Source: CAUZWH01 sp965247665
GTDB taxonomy: Bacteria; Pseudomonadota; Alphaproteobacteria; SHVV01
Assembly: GCA_965247665.1 (NCBI GenBank)
Contig: CBDFHH010000002.1
Location: 310,001-374,000 of the forward strand
DNA: 64,000 nucleotides
Reading direction: 5' to 3'
Within the stretch, counting starts at the first letter, position 1; each line of letters starts with the position of its first letter. Below the pieces are notes generated by a model. That model saw only the letters and a program-made list of their open reading frames with translations. It was not told the DNA's origin and ran no database searches. The position numbers and the translations under genes are program-made. This document shows positions 44,614 through 53,793 of this stretch, in pieces.

Positions 44614-45735
44614 TTACTCCGCCGCTTGCAACATCTCCTGCGGCACATCGATATCGTAGAAGCGCACCGCGTTGGTAATGGTGACTTTCTCGACCAGCTC
44701 CGGCCCGAGAAAACCGAGCTTCTTGTCGATCACCTCGAGTGAATTGGGGTAGGTGCAGCGCGGGTGCGGGAAGTCCGACCCCCACATCACGGTATCCCAG
44801 TCGAGGTGGTCCTTGGCCGAGGCGACGAACGGATCATCGATGATGCCCTGGCCGACCCGCTTCATGTAATCCCGCACCTTCTGCTTGGGCGGGTTGCCGC
44901 CGATCATCGGGATAAAGATGTCCTGCACCTGTTCAGCGCGGAACAGCCAGTACGGGTACCACGACACTTCATACTCGCCGAGGATCACGGTCAGGTTGGG
45001 GAACCGGTCCATAATGCCGCCGAAGATGAACTCGTTGGCCAGCGTGATCGGCCCGTCGGTGAACAGATCCATCAGCATCCGCGAGATGTCTTTGCGCTCG
45101 TCGCCGAAGGTGGTGAACGGATCGCGTTTGTTGCCGGCGACGATGTGGATCATGATCGGGATGCCGGCTTCTTCCGCCCTCGCCCAGAAGGGGTCGTAAA
45201 CCGGGTCCTGATAGCGCGGCCAGTAGGGGCGCATATCGGTGTTGATCATCACCGAGCGCATGCCCGCCTTGACCAGCTTTTCGAGCTCCTCGCAAGCCCA
45301 ATCCGGATCGTCCATGTGGATCTGACCGCAACCATAGAGCCGTTTCGGCGCGTGGCTGCAATACTCGATCATCCAGTCGTTGAACACGGCACAGCCGTCG
45401 CGCACCAGCGCATCCGAGTCGGCGCGCATCAGCAGCATCGTCGTCGTCGAGTACAGCACTTCGGCATAGATGCCGTCCTCGTCGAGGCATCCGAGCCGAA
45501 CCACCGGGTCGACGTTGGCCTTGTTGAGCTTGTCGGCAGTTTCGTCATCGACGTCGAGCGCACCGGAAAGGTTGATGTACTCCTTGCCGCAGAACAGCCA
45601 TGGGCCCTTTTCGCCTTGATGCTCTTCAACGGTATGGGGGACCTTGTCGCCCCACTTGTGACCAATCGCTTTGGTCCACAGGTCGTCCGGCTCGACGACA
45701 TGCGAATCGGCCGAGATGACCATACGTTTCGTCAT
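44614..45735 (-). CDS. Amidohydrolase-2 family (ACMSD-like) metal hydrolase
   Basis: A 373-residue protein of the amidohydrolase-2 family. SADSHVVEP at residues 8-16 supplies the N-terminal ligands; IMIHIVAGNK (about 195) and MWGSDFPHPRCTYPNS (about 315) supply the later His and Asp. The segment DRFPNLTVILGEYEVSWYPYW is typical of the family. Members decarboxylate or hydrolyse aromatic and heterocyclic acids. ATG 45735 has a GGAGAGCGACA leader. Its genes lie between those of the ABC ATPase and a binding protein, suggesting action on the imported compound. Confidence 0.88.
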   Translation of the reverse strand: MTKRMVISADSHVVEPDDLWTKAIGHKWGDKVPHTVEEHQGEKGPWLFCGKEYINLSGALDVDDETADKLNKANVDPVVRLGCLDEDGIYAEVLYSTTTMLLMRADSDALVRDGCAVFNDWMIEYCSHAPKRLYGCGQIHMDDPDWACEELEKLVKAGMRSVMINTDMRPYWPRYQDPVYDPFWARAEEAGIPIMIHIVAGNKRDPFTTFGDERKDISRMLMDLFTDGPITLANEFIFGGIMDRFPNLTVILGEYEVSWYPYWLFRAEQVQDIFIPMIGGNPPKQKVRDYMKRVGQGIIDDPFVASAKDHLDWDTVMWGSDFPHPRCTYPNSLEVIDKKLGFLGPELVEKVTITNAVRFYDIDVPQEMLQAAE

Positions 45736-45992
45736 TGTCGCTCTCCTTCGATGAGCTGCTTTCGCGAACTCTATGCTCGGGGTATACCGCTATGGCGCCC
45801 GGCGGAGCCCCGCGCATCCCTTCGGGCCGTGTGAAGTATAGATTTGGTCGGGTCTCTCCCGCAATAGACGGCGGCGTGAATGTCAACTTCGAACGTCGTT
45901 GTCGACGTCTCCGGCGCTATCGTTTCGGCGCTGCCGCGGCCGATGCCGGCGATTCGGAAGCGGCAACCGCCCTCGGCTCCGCCACAAAGAAA

Positions 45993-46012
45993 AGGGCCGG
46001 CGAACCGGCCCT
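45993..46012 (-). terminator. Rho-independent terminator of the binding-protein gene
   Basis: Perfect eight-base arms AGGGCCGG and CCGGCCCT (46012-46005 with 46000-45993) close a TTCG loop and are followed on the minus strand by TTTCTTTG. It lies 19 bases after the binding-protein stop. Confidence 0.8.
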
Positions 46013-46030
46013 GCAGCGTCATCGAACCCG

Positions 46031-47083
46031 CTACTGCAGCTGTTTGGGCTTCCAACCTATCGGCGGCAAGTCGTAGCTGTAAAGGTCGTAGTCGGCGAGG
46101 TCTTTCTTTTCGATCGTCAGGTTGCGCACGAACGCCGCGGGATAATCGAAGATCCCCGGAATCAGGTTGGGCAACGGATCGCCGTTCAGCACTCGGATCG
46201 CATATTGCGTGCTGGCGCGCCCGAACAGTACTGCAGGCTCGGCCACGGCCATGGTGATATGACCCTGTTCGATCATCTCGACGGTCTTTTCGTAGACCAC
46301 CGCGGTGACCACCTTGGCCTTGTGCTTCATGCGCTTGGCAACCTGGGCCGCACCGACGCCGAACACCCCGGCGACCGCGTAGATGTAGTCGGTTTCGGGG
46401 TGTTTCAGGAGCAGGTCAGTGGTCTGTGCCTGGGCTTCTTCGATAGTGATGTGGCCCTTGTAGACGTTGCCAACCAGGTTGAGATTGCAGTTCTTGGCTT
46501 CCTTCTGGAAGCCCTCGAAACGCAGCTTGTTCCAGGCAACGCCCGGCGGTCCGGGCAGGGTTGCCACGGTCGCCCCGGGCTTCTTGGCACAGATATGCTT
46601 GGCCATCAGCCCGCCCAGCCCGCCCTCGTTCTGGGCGATAATCAGCGATGCATCCTTCGAGTTGATCGGCGCACCCAGCAGGATCACCTTGACACCGCTG
46701 TCGGTCAGTCGCTTGATCTGCTTTTCGAAGCCGTTATACGCCGATGACAGCAGGATCACCGCATCCACGCCCATCGCGCGGGCTGTTTCCATCTGACCGA
46801 TCTGTTCCGCGACCTTACCGTAACCGCCGGCCGAGAATACCCGCACCACTTCGGCGCCCGCGCGTTCGGCTTCGTCAATCACGCCGTAGGCGGCACCGAG
46901 AAAGAACGCTTGGTTAATATCGGCGGTGAGGTAGGCGATCCTGTATTTCTTTTTAGCCTTGACCGGTTCGACCACCCCAAGCATCCGGTCCTTCTCGGCC
47001 GCCGGCGCCGGTGCCCCAGCAGTGAATGCCAGCAGCAAGGTGAATGCCAGCGCGCCCGCCGCACACTTCATCATGGCTCTCAT
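46031..47083 (-). CDS. Periplasmic sugar-type/TorT-like substrate-binding protein
   Basis: A 350-residue binding protein of the ribose-binding (Peripla_BP_4) fold from ATG 47083. A signal peptide (MRAMMKCAAGALAFTLLLAF, cleavage after PAA) precedes YRIAYLTADINQAFFLGAAYG. The C-terminus reads YDLYSYDLPPIGWKP, a style also seen in TorT-like proteins. It probably delivers its ligand to the RbsA/RbsC-type importer at 42020-44536. It is clearly paralogous to the protein encoded at 50187-51230 (shared AGVxxVGAAxV and YDLxPxGWxP). It is divergent from the Rieske oxygenase gene. Confidence 0.9.
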   Translation of the reverse strand: MRAMMKCAAGALAFTLLLAFTAGAPAPAAEKDRMLGVVEPVKAKKKYRIAYLTADINQAFFLGAAYGVIDEAERAGAEVVRVFSAGGYGKVAEQIGQMETARAMGVDAVILLSSAYNGFEKQIKRLTDSGVKVILLGAPINSKDASLIIAQNEGGLGGLMAKHICAKKPGATVATLPGPPGVAWNKLRFEGFQKEAKNCNLNLVGNVYKGHITIEEAQAQTTDLLLKHPETDYIYAVAGVFGVGAAQVAKRMKHKAKVVTAVVYEKTVEMIEQGHITMAVAEPAVLFGRASTQYAIRVLNGDPLPNLIPGIFDYPAAFVRNLTIEKKDLADYDLYSYDLPPIGWKPKQLQ

Positions 47084-47160
47084 ACCAATCCTCCGTTCTC
47101 GAATTCCGCTCGATGTTAGCGCGCAGTCGATCATCGAGTCGAATTGCAACACCGACCGGC

Positions 47161-47166
47161 TATAAT
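47161..47166 (+). promoter_or_regulatory. Candidate -10 element for the Rieske oxygenase gene
   Basis: TATAAT lies 52 bases before the oxygenase ATG in the divergent gap. No convincing -35 box at normal spacing was found. Confidence 0.35.
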
Positions 47167-47217
47167 TCTTCGCGGCCCAAGAATCGTGCAAGACCAACCA
47201 CGGGAGAGAGCGCAGCC

Positions 47218-48369
47218 ATGAAATCGGCCGAAGAACTTGTTCGCCGCGAGGATCTGGAGCTCGCCCGGGTTCCGGAATCCAAATCACGGCACCTCCCCGG
47301 CTATTACTACATCTCGCCGGAGATCCTCGAGCTCGAAAAAGAGAAGCTGTTCATGAAGGACTGGCTGATGGTCGGCCGGGTCGAGGAATTCCCCAACCCC
47401 GGCGACTTCCGGGTCATGGATATCGTTGGCGAGTCGATCATTATTTGCCGCGACAATGACGGTCAGCTCAACGCATTGTCCAATGTGTGCCGCCATCGCG
47501 GCGTCGAGGTCGCCCAGGGCGAGGGCAATCAGAAGGACTTCATGTGCCCGTTCCATGGCTGGACCTATGACCTCAGCGGCGGCTTGATCGCAGCGCCGGA
47601 GGCCGGTCAGTTCAGCGATTACGACTTCAAGAACTGCCAGCTCGTGAGCCACAAGATCGACAGTTGGGCCGGCTTCATCTTCATCAATTTCGACCCCGAC
47701 TCGCCCAGCCTGGAAGATTTCCTCGATGCCGACGGCATCCGCGAAGCCGCTGGATTCATGCGCGCCGAGGACACCCATATCGTCGATTCCTTCACCTACA
47801 TCCTCGAATGCAACTGGAAGATGATGGTGGAGAACAACATCGACATGTACCACGTCAACGTCATCCACGCCGGCAGCTTCGGCGGCACGTTCGAGGGCGA
47901 GACGTTCAAGCGCAATCTCAGCAAATACGGCTGGCATGGCCCTTATCGGTGCCCGACCATGGCGCCCGACGGCGAGATCCTGTTCCGGCCGATGCCGTGG
48001 CTCGACGAAGCCGGGCCGGAATTCGCCTACACCTACTACCTGAGGCCCAACTTCAACTTCTTCGCCCGCCAGGACATGCTGCAGCCCTGCGTCGCCTATC
48101 CGATCGACCCCGACACCACCCGGGTCACCTACATCACCCTGCTGCCCAAGGAAGCGCTCGACATGCCGGCGTTCGATGCCAAGGTGAAGATCCTTCGCGA
48201 TTTCATCGAGCTGGCGGCGACCGAGGACCTGGCGATGCTCAAGTCGCTGCAGAAGGGGTTCAAGTCACGCTTTTTCAAGGGCGGCCCGATGCACGAGCTC
48301 GAAGGGCCGATGCACCACCGCCACCGCACCTATCTCGAAGCGCTGCTGAGCAACGGCGAGCAGTTGTAG
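47218..48369 (+). CDS. Rieske non-haem iron oxygenase, alpha subunit
   Basis: A 383-residue oxygenase from ATG 47218, with GGGAGAG nearby. The Rieske 2Fe-2S site is CRHRGVEV ... CPFHGWTYD (about 90-123). The catalytic iron motif NNIDMYHVNVIH (about 205-216) gives the two histidines, with the bridging Asp just before. It resembles aromatic-ring or N-demethylating oxygenases of the phthalate/vanillate/stachydrine type, which need a PDR or VanB reductase; one is encoded at 40924-41901. The gene is divergent from that of the ABC binding protein, so uptake and oxidation may be controlled together. The substrate is unknown. Confidence 0.93.
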   Translation: MKSAEELVRREDLELARVPESKSRHLPGYYYISPEILELEKEKLFMKDWLMVGRVEEFPNPGDFRVMDIVGESIIICRDNDGQLNALSNVCRHRGVEVAQGEGNQKDFMCPFHGWTYDLSGGLIAAPEAGQFSDYDFKNCQLVSHKIDSWAGFIFINFDPDSPSLEDFLDADGIREAAGFMRAEDTHIVDSFTYILECNWKMMVENNIDMYHVNVIHAGSFGGTFEGETFKRNLSKYGWHGPYRCPTMAPDGEILFRPMPWLDEAGPEFAYTYYLRPNFNFFARQDMLQPCVAYPIDPDTTRVTYITLLPKEALDMPAFDAKVKILRDFIELAATEDLAMLKSLQKGFKSRFFKGGPMHELEGPMHHRHRTYLEALLSNGEQL

Positions 48370-48550
48370 CCCGGCAAAACCCGCCGAGTTGCGCCCGCCC
48401 GGCAGCCGGATGCATAGTATGGCAACGAAAGGGCGCGGCCGCGGGCGCCATCCACGCCCTGGGTTCCACCCGCTTCCGGAAGCATGTGAGAGAAAGCGGC
48501 CCGAATAAAGCGCGGGCCGAGTGAGGGGGAGCGGCGCCGAGCGCCGGACC

Positions 48551-49339
48551 CTACTGCAACACCGTGATGCCGCCGTCGATGGTGATGATGCTGCCATTGA
48601 CGTAGGACGAAGCGTCCGACGCCAGATACACCGCAAGGTCGCCGATCTCCGACGGCTTGGCCCAGCGGCCGAGCGGGTTGTGCTGGTTGGAATATTCGTA
48701 GAACTCTTTGACCATGTCGGGCAGCGGCTTGTCCTCTTCCATCAGGCCGCCGATATTGGTGTGGAAATAGCCCGGTTGGATGGCGTTGCACAGCACACCC
48801 CGCGGGCCGAACTCAGCCGCCAACGCCCGCGTCAAGCCCTCGAGTCCCGCCTTGGCCGCCGAGTAGGCGGGCACCCCGGCAACCGCGAAACGCCCGCCGA
48901 AGATCGATGAGATGTTGATAATGCGGCCGCTGCCGCGCTCCACCATGTGACGCAGCGCCGACTGGCTCAGCGCGAACGCGCCGACGATGTGGGTGTCGAT
49001 GTGCCGGCGGAACAGCTCGATCGAATAGTCCAACGTCGGGGTGTGCACCGATTCGCCGGCATTGTTCACCAAAATGTCGAGCCGACCCTGCTCGTTGAGT
49101 GTCCGACCCACCGCCGCCCCGCCGGCCTCGGTGTCGGCAACATCGAACGCGATGCCGGAGGCATTGTGCCCGGCTGCCGTCAAGTCCGCGACTTTGGCAT
49201 CGACGGCTTCTTGACTGCGGCTGTTGATGACGACGTGGGCGCCATGCTCGGCCATCGCCCTGGCCATGGCGAAGCCGAGACCCTTCGACGAGCCCGTGAT
49301 CAGCGCCACCTTGCCCTCGAGTGACAGGGAATCGGTCAT
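48551..49339 (-). CDS. SDR-family oxidoreductase (first of a tandem pair)
   Basis: A 262-residue classical short-chain dehydrogenase. TGSSKGLG (about 15-22) binds the nucleotide; NNAG (about 92), ISSIFGG (about 144) and YSAAKAG (about 158) give the catalytic Asn, Ser, Tyr and Lys; the C-terminus ends ITIDGGITVLQ. It shares length, motifs and ends with the protein encoded by the next gene, 29 bases upstream, so the pair arose by duplication. It belongs to the gluconate 5-dehydrogenase/3-oxoacyl reductase style; the substrate is unknown. Confidence 0.92.
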   Translation of the reverse strand: MTDSLSLEGKVALITGSSKGLGFAMARAMAEHGAHVVINSRSQEAVDAKVADLTAAGHNASGIAFDVADTEAGGAAVGRTLNEQGRLDILVNNAGESVHTPTLDYSIELFRRHIDTHIVGAFALSQSALRHMVERGSGRIINISSIFGGRFAVAGVPAYSAAKAGLEGLTRALAAEFGPRGVLCNAIQPGYFHTNIGGLMEEDKPLPDMVKEFYEYSNQHNPLGRWAKPSEIGDLAVYLASDASSYVNGSIITIDGGITVLQ

Positions 49340-49368
49340 CTCTCCCTCCTCCCGCTAAAGGTTCCGAG

Positions 49369-50157
49369 CTACTGCATCACCGACATGCCGCCGTCGATAT
49401 AGATCGTCGCGCCGTTCATGTAGGACGCTGCATCCGAGGCCAGGAATACGGCCAGCCCGGCAATCTCGTGCGGCTGCGCCCAGCGGCCGAGCGGGGTATG
49501 CTCCTCGACCAGTCGGTAGAACGGCTTGACCGCCTCGGGTGGCGGTTCGCCCTCGGTCAGCGAGCCGCCGAGTTCGGTGTGGAAGTAGCCCGGCGCTATG
49601 CAGTTGGCGGTGACGCCCTTGGCTCCGAGTTCGACTGCGAGCAGCTTGGTCAGGCCTTCGAGCCCGGCCTTGGCCGCGGCGTAGGCGGGGATCGTCGGAA
49701 ACGCGATTCGACCGCCCGCGATCGAGCCGATACTGATAATCGTGCCTTTGCCGCGCTCGGCCATATGACGCCCCGCTTCCCGGGCCAGCACAAAGCTCCC
49801 GGTCAGGTGCACGTCGATCAGGCGCTGCCACATATCGGTGGGATATTCGGTCACGGCGGCGTACTCCGCGTTGCCGGCGTTGTTCACCAGCACGTCGAGC
49901 TGTCCAAAATCGTCGATGACCTGGGCGATGGCCGTGACGCAGGCGTCGCTGTCGCCGACGTCGAGCCGCAGGCTCGACGCCGAGAAGCCCTTGTCGGCGA
50001 TCTGCTTGGTCTTGGCGTCGATCGTCTCCTGCACCCGCCCGGCAAGCACGATATGGGCGCCGTACTCGGCCATGGCGTCGGCCATCGCGTAACCCAGACC
50101 GCGCGATGCGCCGGTTATTAGAATGACCTTGCCGTGCAGCGAAAACAGATCGCCCAT
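49369..50157 (-). CDS. SDR-family oxidoreductase (second of a tandem pair)
   Basis: A 262-residue short-chain dehydrogenase starting MGDLFSLHGKVILITGASRG. Motifs TGASRGLG, NNAG, ISIGSIAGG and YAAAKAG are complete, and the C-terminus reads IYIDGGMSVMQ. It is a paralogue of the protein encoded downstream. ATG 50157 follows GGGAGGACGAAG. It lies between a binding-protein gene and its paralogue, in a run of minus-strand genes that probably form one catabolic unit. Confidence 0.92.
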   Translation of the reverse strand: MGDLFSLHGKVILITGASRGLGYAMADAMAEYGAHIVLAGRVQETIDAKTKQIADKGFSASSLRLDVGDSDACVTAIAQVIDDFGQLDVLVNNAGNAEYAAVTEYPTDMWQRLIDVHLTGSFVLAREAGRHMAERGKGTIISIGSIAGGRIAFPTIPAYAAAKAGLEGLTKLLAVELGAKGVTANCIAPGYFHTELGGSLTEGEPPPEAVKPFYRLVEEHTPLGRWAQPHEIAGLAVFLASDAASYMNGATIYIDGGMSVMQ

Positions 50158-50186
50158 CTTCGTCCTCCCGTGCTATCCGCCGGATG

Positions 50187-51230
50187 TCAGCCGGCGGGCG
50201 GCGTCCATCCCTCGGGCGCCAGATCGTAGCTCTCGATATCGTATTCCTGGAGCAGGTCGCGCGTAATCGAGACGTTGGGCGCGAACACCGTTGGATAGGG
50301 GTACGGTCCCGAGACTGTACCCGGCAGGCTCTTTTTCTCCACTGAGCGAATGGCGTACTGCACGGCCAGACGGCCGATCAACACTCCCGGCACCGACACC
50401 GCCATGTCAATGTGCCCGGCGCTGATCGCCGCGACGCCCTCTCGGGTGAGGCCGGCGGTCACGATCGCAGCGCCGTGGCGCAGGCGTTGGCGCACCTTGG
50501 CGGCCCCGACCGCGAGAACGCCGGCAGCGACATAGACGAAATTGGCTTGCGGGTATTTGATTGCGAGGTCGGCCGCTTGCACCTGTCCGTGCGGCACGCT
50601 GACCTCCAAGCGGTAGCGATTTCCGAACAGACGCGCGGCCGGGCAGGCCCCCGCGATCTCATTGCGAAATCCGTCGAACCGCTGCTGATTCCATACTTGA
50701 TCCGCCGGCCCCGGGATCGTCGCGATACGGGCCTCTGCGTCCATCGCGCATATATATTGCGCCATGCGCGCGCCGACCTTGGTCTGGTCCTGCAACACCG
50801 CGACCGCGACCGGCCCCCAGCGCACCGGAGCACCGACCACCACCACCCTGGTTCCGGCGGCGTGCAATTCTTCCAAAGCGGCTGCGAAACCCTCCGCCTC
50901 CACCGGAGATAGAAAAACGATCGTTGGCTTGAGCGCGGCGACCTCATTGAGCTGCGCGATCTGCCCGTCGAGCCCATCGGCCGGATCGGCCATCCGCTGG
51001 TGCGCCAGCTCGATACCCGCCGTTCGGGCCTCGTCGGTGAGACCGTAGGCGATGCCGCGCCAGTACTCGTCGTTGCGATCGAGGCCGACCCACGCCGCGA
51101 CGTGGGGGTTGGCCACGCTGAGCCGCGATATCAGCCCGCGCAACGGTTCGGCCGAGATTGCCGGCGGCGCAGCCGCCGCCACGGCAAGCACGACGCCGAG
51201 CGCGGCGCCACCAATCCCTCCCGGTTTCAC
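50187..51230 (-). CDS. Periplasmic substrate-binding protein (paralogue of 46031 gene)
   Basis: A 347-residue binding protein from GTG 51230, starting VKPGGIGGAALGVVLAVAAA with a signal peptide ending near AISA. The mature part contains HVAAWVGLDRNDEYWRGIAYG and ARIATIPGPADQVWNQQRFDGF, and ends YDIESYDLAPEGWTPPAG. It shares the fold and C-terminal motif of the product of 46031-47083. No separate ABC permease genes adjoin, so it may share the RbsA/RbsC-type importer or act in sensing, as TorT does. It lies between the SDR pair and a metal hydrolase gene. Confidence 0.88.
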   Translation of the reverse strand: MKPGGIGGAALGVVLAVAAAAPPAISAEPLRGLISRLSVANPHVAAWVGLDRNDEYWRGIAYGLTDEARTAGIELAHQRMADPADGLDGQIAQLNEVAALKPTIVFLSPVEAEGFAAALEELHAAGTRVVVVGAPVRWGPVAVAVLQDQTKVGARMAQYICAMDAEARIATIPGPADQVWNQQRFDGFRNEIAGACPAARLFGNRYRLEVSVPHGQVQAADLAIKYPQANFVYVAAGVLAVGAAKVRQRLRHGAAIVTAGLTREGVAAISAGHIDMAVSVPGVLIGRLAVQYAIRSVEKKSLPGTVSGPYPYPTVFAPNVSITRDLLQEYDIESYDLAPEGWTPPAG

Positions 51231-51261
51231 GTCTGGTTTCTCCCTGCCGGGAGAGCATAGC

Positions 51262-51298
51262 AAAAAAAAGCGGGGCCCGAACCGGCGTTCGAGCCCCG
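51262..51298 (-). terminator. Strong rho-independent terminator
   Basis: On the minus strand, CGGGGC (51298-51293) pairs with GCCCCG (51276-51271), with an inner CGAA/TTCG stem, followed by eight T residues. It lies 20 bases after the amidohydrolase stop and separates that gene from the binding-protein gene. Confidence 0.88.
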
Positions 51299-51318
51299 TC
51301 GCGGATACCCGGTGTCGC

Positions 51319-52695
51319 CTATTCGGCGGCGATGCTGCGGATCGAGTTCGACAGTTCCTTGATCCGATCCTGTGTGTACATGTCACTCCACATATCGTAC
51401 GAGAACTCCGACACCTGCTTGGTGTCGATCTCGTGCGTCGTCACCGAAATGTCCTCGCCGGCCAGCATGATGTGCTTCATGCGGTTCTTGTCGAGAAGCT
51501 GGCTGATGTCCTCGAGCGGGTTACCGTCGAACACGATGATGTCGGCATGGCGGCCCGCTTCGAGCCCGCCGAGGCGATCGCCATCGTTGAGGAACGCCGC
51601 CGAAACCGAAGTCGCCGACTTCAACGCCTCGCCCTCGGTCATGCCGAGATACTTGACGTAAATAACCAGCTCCTTGGCATGCCACTCGCCATAGGGTGTG
51701 ATGGCGAAGCCGGTATCGGTGCCCGTCAGCAGCGGCACACCCGCCTTGTGGGCCCTCGACAGGAACTCGAACGCCGCTTCGGCTTCGATCTTCGCATGAT
51801 CCGACCATCCGTTGCCGGCACCGTCGGTCGGCTGGCTGAACTCGTAGTTGTTCACCAGCAGCGTCAGCGTCGGCGAGATCGTGCATCCGTTCTTAACGAT
51901 CTCGTCGAGACATTCATCGTCACCATACGAGGCGTGGAAGATGCAGTCGGTCTTGGCCCGCGCCGAGTACAACGTCGCTTCCTTACCGCGGGCGTGGGTG
52001 ATCAGGCGTTTGCCGAGACGATGGGTCTCGATAGCGATATTGTCGAGCTCTTCCTGGTTGAACGACGCCATCAGGCCGCTGAAATCCGAAACGCCGTTCG
52101 GCTGCAGCGCGGTATCCCCGTCCATCGCCACCTTGATCACGTCGACGCCGTCCTTGACCTGAACGCGGACCTCTTCGATCGCCTCCGCCGGGCTGCGAAT
52201 CAGATGGCCGATCGAGGTTTCGGGTTGGCCGATCCAGGTCGGGTACCAGTCTGTCAGGCCTTGACGACTGGTCAGATAGGGGCCCGCAGTGGTGATGCGA
52301 GGACCCTGGAACAGGCCGGCATTGATGGCGTCGCGGATCGACAGCGTCACCCGCGCCGCGTCGCCAGGATTGCACATCGACGTGTAGCCCGCGAGCAGCA
52401 CGCGCTGGGCCATGAACATGCCCCGCAGCGCCCGAAACTCGACCGGGGCGTAGATGTCGATATCCTCTTCGCACTTGGCGTTGCCGTAAGCCAAATGGGT
52501 GTGGACATCTGTCAGGCCCGGCATCACGAAATAGTCGGATGCATCGACGACCTCGTCGTCTTTTTTGGCCTTCGGCGCGTTATCGGTCGGGCCGACATAG
52601 GTGATCATGCCGTCGTCGACAACAACGGTCTGGTTCTCTTCCGCCTTGGTGTCGAGGCCGGTGAAGAGCTTGCCAGCCTTGATATGTTTGCTCAT
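51319..52695 (-). CDS. Metal-dependent amidohydrolase (imidazolonepropionase/prolidase-like)
   Basis: A 458-residue amidohydrolase from ATG 52695, preceded by GGAGGAGAGGA. Ligand motifs are complete: DVHTHLAYGN (about 63-72), the carbamylatable Lys in VDVIKVAMDGD (about 190), ITHARGKEATL (about 230), FHASYGDDE (about 250) and LTGTDTGFAITPYGEW (about 320). This is the group often annotated as amidohydrolase family/imidazolonepropionase-like, which includes Xaa-Pro dipeptidases and enzymes hydrolysing carbamates or lactams. Its gene lies in the region for uptake and oxidation of the unknown compound. Confidence 0.9.
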   Translation of the reverse strand: MSKHIKAGKLFTGLDTKAEENQTVVVDDGMITYVGPTDNAPKAKKDDEVVDASDYFVMPGLTDVHTHLAYGNAKCEEDIDIYAPVEFRALRGMFMAQRVLLAGYTSMCNPGDAARVTLSIRDAINAGLFQGPRITTAGPYLTSRQGLTDWYPTWIGQPETSIGHLIRSPAEAIEEVRVQVKDGVDVIKVAMDGDTALQPNGVSDFSGLMASFNQEELDNIAIETHRLGKRLITHARGKEATLYSARAKTDCIFHASYGDDECLDEIVKNGCTISPTLTLLVNNYEFSQPTDGAGNGWSDHAKIEAEAAFEFLSRAHKAGVPLLTGTDTGFAITPYGEWHAKELVIYVKYLGMTEGEALKSATSVSAAFLNDGDRLGGLEAGRHADIIVFDGNPLEDISQLLDKNRMKHIMLAGEDISVTTHEIDTKQVSEFSYDMWSDMYTQDRIKELSNSIRSIAAE

Positions 52696-52866
52696 TCCTC
52701 TCCTCCAGATACCCAGCGGCAGTTCAGCCGCAATCCGTGGCGCCGCGCTTCGGGTGCGCGCCGACTCCCCAGCTCCATTCGAGTGTAGCACCGCGCGTCA
52801 TCGGACGCACCAAAACTGTTGGTTGCGAGCGACAGTCGATCGCAGCTGGCAACGTTAAACTATTGA

Positions 52867-53682
52867 TCAACCGAAGAAATTCCTCGCCAAATCCATGAAT
52901 TTCGCGGGCTGATCCATGGCCGGGCCGTGGCCGCAATTGGCCAGTCGCACCAGGTCGGCCTGCGGGATCAGGCGGGCCAGCGGAACGGCTGCGTCTTCGA
53001 ACGGCACGGGCGCGTCCTGCGCGCCGTGCAGCATAAGCACGTCGCACTTGATGCGCTTGAGCTCATCCGGCGTCAGCACGCATTTGTTGAGGATCGCCTG
53101 CTTGTTGCCGCTGAACATCTTGGCGAAATACTCGCCGTAATTGCCGCTATGCAGGACGCGCATGCGATCGGCCACAAATTCGTCGGTCATCAGCGAGGTA
53201 TCGGCCACCATTCGCGAGTAGACGTCGCGAAAATCCTGTTCGTTCTTGGGAAAGGTCCAGCCGGCGCGCAACGCGTCGTTGAGCCTGTACTTGGCGCCGA
53301 GTGAGCCCGTGACCAATACCTTGTCGATATGCTTGTTACGACCGGCCAGCTTGAGCGCGAAGTACCCCGACAGCGAGTGGCCGATCACGCCGACCGGTCC
53401 GCGCTCGCTTAGCCGGTCGAGCAGGAGCTGAGCCTCGCGCATCCACAGATTGATGTCGAAATAGGGCATGCGCGATTTCTGGTCGGACTTGCCGAAGCCG
53501 ATGAGATCGCCGGCCAGGATCTTGTAGCGCCGCGACAGGGGCCTCATCACCGCGTGCCAGTTGCCGAACGACGATGCGCCTGCGCCCGATCCATGCAGCA
53601 TCAGAATCGGGTAACCCTTGCCGCCGCCATAGGTGTGGATCTTGTACCCACCCATACGCATTTTCGATTCCTCAATCGGCAT
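52867..53682 (-). CDS. Alpha/beta hydrolase (MhpC/BphD-like)
   Basis: A 271-residue alpha/beta hydrolase. The oxyanion loop is LMLHGSGAGASSFGNW (about 27-42), the nucleophile elbow GHSLSG (about 99-104), the acid in LMLHGAQDAPVPFED (about 213-227), and the histidine in NCGHGPAMDQP (about 248). The GSGAGASSF segment resembles meta-cleavage product hydrolases of aromatic degradation. It is in line with genes for the two esterase-like hydrolases upstream and may act on a ring-cleavage product. Confidence 0.9.
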   Translation of the reverse strand: MPIEESKMRMGGYKIHTYGGGKGYPILMLHGSGAGASSFGNWHAVMRPLSRRYKILAGDLIGFGKSDQKSRMPYFDINLWMREAQLLLDRLSERGPVGVIGHSLSGYFALKLAGRNKHIDKVLVTGSLGAKYRLNDALRAGWTFPKNEQDFRDVYSRMVADTSLMTDEFVADRMRVLHSGNYGEYFAKMFSGNKQAILNKCVLTPDELKRIKCDVLMLHGAQDAPVPFEDAAVPLARLIPQADLVRLANCGHGPAMDQPAKFMDLARNFFG

Positions 53683-53793
53683 CTCCCACTCTCCTCCTTA
53701 AGCCGAGTCCCCTCAGCGAATCTCGTTTGGAAGCATCCTCGGAACCACGACCGGGCGTGTCCTCAAAGACACGTTCGGACTCTGCCGGCCCGC

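Noticed and set aside
44537..44785. An extended start for the RbsA-type ATPase
   Set aside because: The extension runs through a terminator hairpin and the 3' end of the amidohydrolase gene, and adds no conserved sequence.
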